Assembly (NCBI GenBank): GCA_018223385.1
Contig: JAGTTR010000019.1
Location: 29,866 to 93,865, forward strand
DNA: 64,000 bases
Direction of reading: 5' to 3'
Source of the DNA: Oscillospiraceae bacterium Marseille-Q3528
Lineage (GTDB): Bacteria; Bacillota; Clostridia; Lachnospirales; Lachnospiraceae
Part shown: positions 60,163-64,000 of the stretch, one piece after another
Layout of the letters: every line of letters starts with the position of its first letter
How positions within the stretch are numbered: the stretch's first letter is position 1
Made by a program: the position numbers and the translations under genes
The notes under the pieces: generated by a model
Seen by the model: the letters and a program-made list of their open reading frames with translations, nothing else
The model's database searches: none
Told to the model about the DNA's origin: nothing

Positions 60163-61490
60163 TCAAAAAAACATTTACCCAGACGCAAATTATTGCGTTG
60201 GGATTTTTTCTGATGATTGCAGCGGGGACATTGCTTTTGCTTTGTCCCTTTTCTTCCAGAAACGGAAGCGTTCCTGTGCTGGATGCGCTGTTTACAGCCA
60301 CCAGTGCGTCCTGTGTGACGGGCCTGGTGACAGTGGACACATACACCCAGTGGAGCCGGTTCGGGCAGGTGGTGATCCTGATCCTCATTCAGATCGGCGG
60401 CCTGGGGTTCATGACCATTGCCACCCTGTTTTCCTTTTTCCTGCGGCGCAAGATCAGCCTGCGGGAGCGGGGCATCCTGCAGGAGAGTATGAACAGCGAC
60501 CGGATCGGCGGCATCGTCCGGCTGGTGCGTCTGGTGCTGAAGGGGACACTGCTGTGCGAGGGGCTGGGCGCCTTTTTGCTGGCCTTTCGTTTTGTGCCGC
60601 TGCTGGGCTGGGGCGAAGGGCTGTTTTACAGCGTGTTTCATGCGGTTTCTGCCTTCTGTAATGCGGGCTTTGACCTGATGGGGCGGTATGCGCCTTATGA
60701 TTCTCTCGTGCGGTTTCAGACGGATCCGCTGGTGAACGGTGTGCTCATCGCTCTCATTGTCATGGGCGGCATCGGTTTCCTTGTCTGGCAGGATGTGGTG
60801 GCGTATCGCTGGCACTGGAAGGAATATACGATGCAGACGAAGCTGGTGCTGACGGTGACGGCGGTGCTGTTATTGGGCGGTGCCCTGGGCATCTGGCTGC
60901 TGGAGCGGCACGCCCTGTTTGCCGGGCAGCCCAGAGGTATACAGCTAATGGAAGCGCTGTTTGCCTCGGCCAGTGTGCGGACAGCCGGGTTTAACACAGT
61001 GGATCTTGGAAGATTTTCAGAAGGAACGAAGCTGTTCCATCTGTTTTTCATGCTGGTGGGCGGCAGCCCCGGCTCCACAGCGGGCGGCATCAAGACCACC
61101 ACGCTGGCGGTACTGGTGCTGGGCGTGCGTTCCAACGTGCGGCATGAGGCGGACATTAATGTGTTTGGACGACGCCTGGAGGAGGATGCGGTGAAGCGGG
61201 CCTCCGCCATTCTCATGATCAATCTGACGCTGGCGGTGGTGACATCCCTGTGGATCTGCAGCGCGGACGGTATGCCGGTCATTGATGCCATGTTTGAGGC
61301 ATTTTCCGCCATCGGCACGGTGGGTATGACTGTGGGCATTACGAGAGATCTGGGGCTGGTATCCCGGCTGCTCGTTATTTTTCTCATGTACTGCGGCCGC
61401 GTGGGAAGCTTATCCTTTGCCCTTTCTTTTTCCCAGAGAAAGCGCCCGGCGCCGGTACGGCAGCCGGTGGAAAAAATAGCAGTGGGATAG
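60159..61490 (+). CDS. TrkH/KtrB-family potassium transporter membrane subunit
   Basis: 443 residues with the four MPM repeats of the SKT superfamily. Selectivity-filter loops appear as TSASCVTGLVTVD, SAFCNAGFD, SVRTAGFNTVD and FSAIGTVGMTVG. Membrane helices flank each. It moves K+ under control of the peripheral RCK subunit encoded next. By length and partner it is closer to KtrB than to proteobacterial TrkH. Confidence 0.93.
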   Translation: MIKKTFTQTQIIALGFFLMIAAGTLLLLCPFSSRNGSVPVLDALFTATSASCVTGLVTVDTYTQWSRFGQVVILILIQIGGLGFMTIATLFSFFLRRKISLRERGILQESMNSDRIGGIVRLVRLVLKGTLLCEGLGAFLLAFRFVPLLGWGEGLFYSVFHAVSAFCNAGFDLMGRYAPYDSLVRFQTDPLVNGVLIALIVMGGIGFLVWQDVVAYRWHWKEYTMQTKLVLTVTAVLLLGGALGIWLLERHALFAGQPRGIQLMEALFASASVRTAGFNTVDLGRFSEGTKLFHLFFMLVGGSPGSTAGGIKTTTLAVLVLGVRSNVRHEADINVFGRRLEEDAVKRASAILMINLTLAVVTSLWICSADGMPVIDAMFEAFSAIGTVGMTVGITRDLGLVSRLLVIFLMYCGRVGSLSFALSFSQRKRPAPVRQPVEKIAVG

Positions 61491-61503
61491 TAGGAGGAGA
61501 ACA

Positions 61504-62166
61504 GTGAAATCAATTTTAATGATAGGAATGGGAAAATTCGGCCACCATCTGTGCCGGAATCTGTGCGAGATGGGCAATCAGGTGATGATCGTGGATATGG
61601 ATGAAAAGAAGCTGGAAGACCTGCTGCCCATTGTTACCACGGCCAAGATCGGCGACTGCACCAACGTGGAGGTGCTCAAAAGCCTGGGCGTGGGAAACTT
61701 TGACATGTGCATCGTCTGCATCGGTACCAATTTCCAGAGCAGCCTGGAGATCACCAGCCTGGTAAAGGAACTGGGGGCGGCGCATGTGGTCAGCAAGGCC
61801 AACCGGGACATCCATGCCAAGTTTCTGCTGCGCAACGGCGCCGACGAGGTCATTTATCCGGATCGGGACATTGCGGAGAGCCTGGCGGTGTCCTTGAGCT
61901 CCAGCCATGTGTTTGACTACATCGAGCTGACGGATGAGTATTCCATTTACGAGATCTCCACGGCGGAGATCTGGGTGGGCAAGACCATTAAAGAGGTGGA
62001 TTTCCGGGCAAAATACCAGATCAGCATTCTGGCCACCAAGGTGGGAGAGAATATGAAGCTGCTGCCCGGCCCCGATTATGTCTTCAACCGGGACGATCAC
62101 CTGATGATCGTGGGAGAGCGCAGCTATATCAAAAAGCTGTTAAAAGAGATCAATTTTAATGAGTGA
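61504..62166 (+). CDS. TrkA/KtrA-family RCK regulatory subunit
   Basis: 220 residues. The RCK-N Rossmann domain has ILMIGMGKFGHHLCRNL (glycine-rich NAD/ATP loop) and VDMDEKKLEDL. An RCK-C domain follows (AEIWVGKTIKEVDFRAKYQISILA). It gates the membrane subunit in response to nucleotides. The start is GTG 61504 with AGGAGGAG upstream. Confidence 0.93.
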   Translation: MKSILMIGMGKFGHHLCRNLCEMGNQVMIVDMDEKKLEDLLPIVTTAKIGDCTNVEVLKSLGVGNFDMCIVCIGTNFQSSLEITSLVKELGAAHVVSKANRDIHAKFLLRNGADEVIYPDRDIAESLAVSLSSSHVFDYIELTDEYSIYEISTAEIWVGKTIKEVDFRAKYQISILATKVGENMKLLPGPDYVFNRDDHLMIVGERSYIKKLLKEINFNE

Positions 62167-62202
62167 TTTTGAAGCACAACGGCCTGCAGAAAGGAGAAGC
62201 AC

Positions 62203-62586
62203 ATGAGGATTGAACACGTTGCCATGTATGTCAGTCATTTGGAAGAAGCCCGGGATTTCTTTGTCAAGTATCTGGGTGCAAAGTCGAATGACGGGTATCG
62301 CAATCCCCGGACAGGTTTCCGGTCGTATTTTCTCACCTTTGATGATGGCACCCGGCTGGAACTCATGAACAAGCCGACGATGATTGATGATGCAAAAGTG
62401 CCGGAGCGCACCGGGTATGCCCACATTGCTTTTTCTGTCGGAAGCAAAGAAGCGGTGGATACACTGACGGCCCGGTTGCGGGCAGATGGCTACGCGGTGG
62501 TCAGCGGACCGAGAACAACCGGAGACGGCTACTACGAAAGCTGTATCCTGGCCGTGGAAGACAACCAGATTGAGATTACCGTCTGA
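62203..62586 (+). CDS. VOC family protein (glyoxalase/bleomycin resistance fold)
   Basis: 127 residues of the vicinal oxygen chelate fold. The metal ligands expected for lyase-type members are visible: RIEHVAMYVSH (His), RLELMNKP (Glu), YAHIAFSVG (His) and QIEITV (Glu). Substrate unknown. GAAAGGAGAAG precedes the ATG. Confidence 0.85.
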   Translation: MRIEHVAMYVSHLEEARDFFVKYLGAKSNDGYRNPRTGFRSYFLTFDDGTRLELMNKPTMIDDAKVPERTGYAHIAFSVGSKEAVDTLTARLRADGYAVVSGPRTTGDGYYESCILAVEDNQIEITV

Positions 62587-62620
62587 GCAGGAGATCAGGC
62601 AGACCATAACCGGAGTATCT

Positions 62621-63178
62621 ATGTTACAGTTTCAGCAGGCGAACAGTAGTGATTTTGCGGCGATCCGGCAATTTTACTGGGATGTGATAGAGGATATTCA
62701 TAAGAACAATACGGCAAATGAAAACCTGGGCTGGGAGAAGGGCGTTTATCCGTCGGATGATTTTATCCAAACCAGTCTGGAAAAGGGAGAGCTATACACC
62801 CTGGCGGAGGGCGGTGTTTTATATGCCTGCGTGATCTTAAACAGCGAATGCAACGAGGGATATCTCGGCTGTCCCTGGGGGATCACCTGTGAACCGGTGG
62901 AGGTGCTGATCCCTCATGCGCTGGCTGTCCATCCCCGGATGCAGGGAAAAGACATCGGGAAAATCGTGGTGGGACATGTGCTGGATCTGGCGGAGCAGGA
63001 ACATAAGAAAGCGGTGCGTCTGGATGTGCTGGGCGCCTGTAAGGCAGCGGAAGCGCTTTACAGAAGCTGCGGTGTTGCGTTTGTTGCGGCGAAAAATATG
63101 TACTATGAGGATACCGGCTGGACAGAGTACCGGTTGTTTGAGCGGAATTTGCCCGTGGAACCAATGCCGGATATGTAA
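62621..63178 (+). CDS. GNAT family N-acetyltransferase
   Basis: 185 residues. The acetyl-CoA-binding motif A region reads HALAVHPRMQGKDIGKIVVGHVLDLA, followed by VRLDVLGACKAAEALYRSCG. The substrate is not evident. The start at 62621 has CGGAG 6-7 bases upstream. Confidence 0.88.
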   Translation: MLQFQQANSSDFAAIRQFYWDVIEDIHKNNTANENLGWEKGVYPSDDFIQTSLEKGELYTLAEGGVLYACVILNSECNEGYLGCPWGITCEPVEVLIPHALAVHPRMQGKDIGKIVVGHVLDLAEQEHKKAVRLDVLGACKAAEALYRSCGVAFVAAKNMYYEDTGWTEYRLFERNLPVEPMPDM

Positions 63179-63202
63179 AGTGATGAATATGCAAGGAAAA
63201 GA

Positions 63203-63236
63203 AAGGAGAAGCCCAGGTGGACTTCCCCTTGTTTTT
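63203..63236 (+). terminator. Terminator after the acetyltransferase gene
   Basis: AAGG-a-GAAG-c-CC pairs with GG-a-CTTC-c-CCTT, then G and five T residues. A second inverted repeat, ATATGATAG/CTATCATAT, follows at about 63238-63264. Confidence 0.7.
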
Positions 63237-63265
63237 ATATGATAGAAAATGGCATCCTATCATAT

Positions 63266-63874
63266 TTATTCTGCGGAACTTTCGGTTTTCAGTCTTACAG
63301 CCGCTGCCAGCAGTTCCACGGAACCGTCGATGCCCAGAAGGCTGCTGTTGATCATGAGATCCATGTTCTCTCTGGCACCCCATTTCTGGTCGGTGTAGTA
63401 CTGATAGTAGGTGCGGCGGTTCTTATCCGTGCGGCGGATGATCTTCTCGATGAGTTCCGGGTCTTTCAGGTGATGACGTTCCCGGATGAGATGGATCTTA
63501 TACTGCATATCGGCATAGATGAATGCCCGGATGCAGTTTGGCTGATCCCGGAGAATGTAATCGGCGCATCGCCCGACAATGACACAGGACTCTCTGGAGG
63601 CAATCTCCCGGATCACATCCTGCTGGTATTTGAACAGCCGGTCATTGAGGTTCCCCTGGTCAACAGCAGGGTTGGTGAAGGGACTGGAAAATGGATTGGT
63701 GGCAACCTCGTCAGCACCCTTTAATACGTCGGGATGAATGCCGCTTTTTTCTGCTGCCAGTTCGATCAATTCTTTGTCATAGAAGGAAATACCAAGTTTT
63801 GCGGCCAGCTTTTCACCGATCATGCGGCCGCCGCTGCCAAATTCTCTTCCGATGGTGATGATAGTATTACTCAT
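63266..63874 (-). CDS. Cytidylate kinase-like family protein
   Basis: 202 residues. The P-loop-like start ITIGREFGSGGRMIGEKLA is typical of the cytidylate kinase-like (AAA_26) family, distinct from canonical CMP kinase. SCVIVGRCADYIL and RTYYQYYTDQKWG are further family marks. The substrate is not established. GAAAGGGGG precedes the start. Confidence 0.85.
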   Translation of the reverse strand: MSNTIITIGREFGSGGRMIGEKLAAKLGISFYDKELIELAAEKSGIHPDVLKGADEVATNPFSSPFTNPAVDQGNLNDRLFKYQQDVIREIASRESCVIVGRCADYILRDQPNCIRAFIYADMQYKIHLIRERHHLKDPELIEKIIRRTDKNRRTYYQYYTDQKWGARENMDLMINSSLLGIDGSVELLAAAVRLKTESSAE

Positions 63875-63937
63875 ATAGGAAGCCCCCTTTCTGTGTCCTT
63901 CGTTCTGTCAGGATATCACACATATATCGTTTTCTAT

Positions 63938-63946
63938 ATTATAGCA
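63938..63946 (-). promoter_or_regulatory. Extended -10 promoter of the cytidylate kinase-like gene
   Basis: On the minus strand TGC-TATAAT, about 65 bases before the start codon. No good -35 element was found. Bases beyond it to the window end are A/T-rich, with no gene seen. Confidence 0.5.
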
Positions 63947-64000
63947 AAAATAAGCAAAAAATGAAAGAAAAATCTGAAATTGTTGATAAATAAATCAAAT

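Overview
The window looks like a chromosome segment of a spore-forming anaerobic Firmicute, most likely Lachnospiraceae (Clostridia). The signs are clostridial pyrB-pyrI, a FabK-type fatty acid operon with fused AccD-AccA, feoAB with a small Cys-rich partner, spore genes (cotJABC, a GerA-type germination protein), Gram-positive ribosome binding sites and moderately high GC. The taxon is inferred from gene content only.

Layout. 0-6.3 kb: the end of rpoD, trmK, a Nif3-like gene, a TGS/uridine kinase-like gene, a membrane glycosyltransferase and the RNase P RNA. 6.4-9.5 kb: pyrBI, a nitroreductase and two small membrane-related genes. 9.5-13.3 kb: an RlmI-like methyltransferase, pheA and a DUF815 ATPase. 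13.4-17.5 kb: a two-component system divergent from a thioredoxin-like lipoprotein and an MsrA-MsrB lipoprotein. 17.5-19.4 kb: a helical protein of unknown function and lplA. 19.46-20.4 kb: a transcription unit with a consensus promoter and strong terminator but no long reading frame. 20.5-30.5 kb: ppx, ppk, a HAD phosphatase, fabH, a gerA-like gene, degV and hydrolases. 30.6-33.9 kb: tRNA-Val and the cotJABC spore coat operon. 34-40.3 kb: a GDPD, an FtsW-family gene and feoAB. 40.5-49 kb: the fatty acid synthesis/acetyl-CoA carboxylase operon. 49.5-52.4 kb: an AT-rich accessory island with an AbiE-like pair and gene remnants. 52.4-64 kb: a peptidoglycan-binding protein, gltX, a UvrD-type helicase, an aminotransferase, a TrkH/TrkA potassium system and small enzymes.

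The most notable observation is that cotJC is split. Its first 175 codons (ending RFGE) lie at 32907-33431. The rest (ALRMLQ...FYAFNPSFD) lies at 30813-30962. Between them is a compact element of 1,944 bp carrying a serine recombinase and a metallo-beta-lactamase-fold gene, bounded by a 9-bp direct repeat, TTCCCCGAA. Recombination between the repeats would restore one uninterrupted cotJC frame. This has the architecture of a skin-type element excised during sporulation.

Two other signals stand out. A shared palindrome of the FabT-box type (TTTGA-N3-TCAAA) sits at both the distant fabH promoter and the acpP promoter, so the two loci are probably co-regulated. A family of modular intergenic elements, each predicted to fold into a stem carrying two hairpin arms and with compensatory base changes between copies, occurs at five places. 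One copy is a 159-bp unit with perfect 11-bp terminal inverted repeats.
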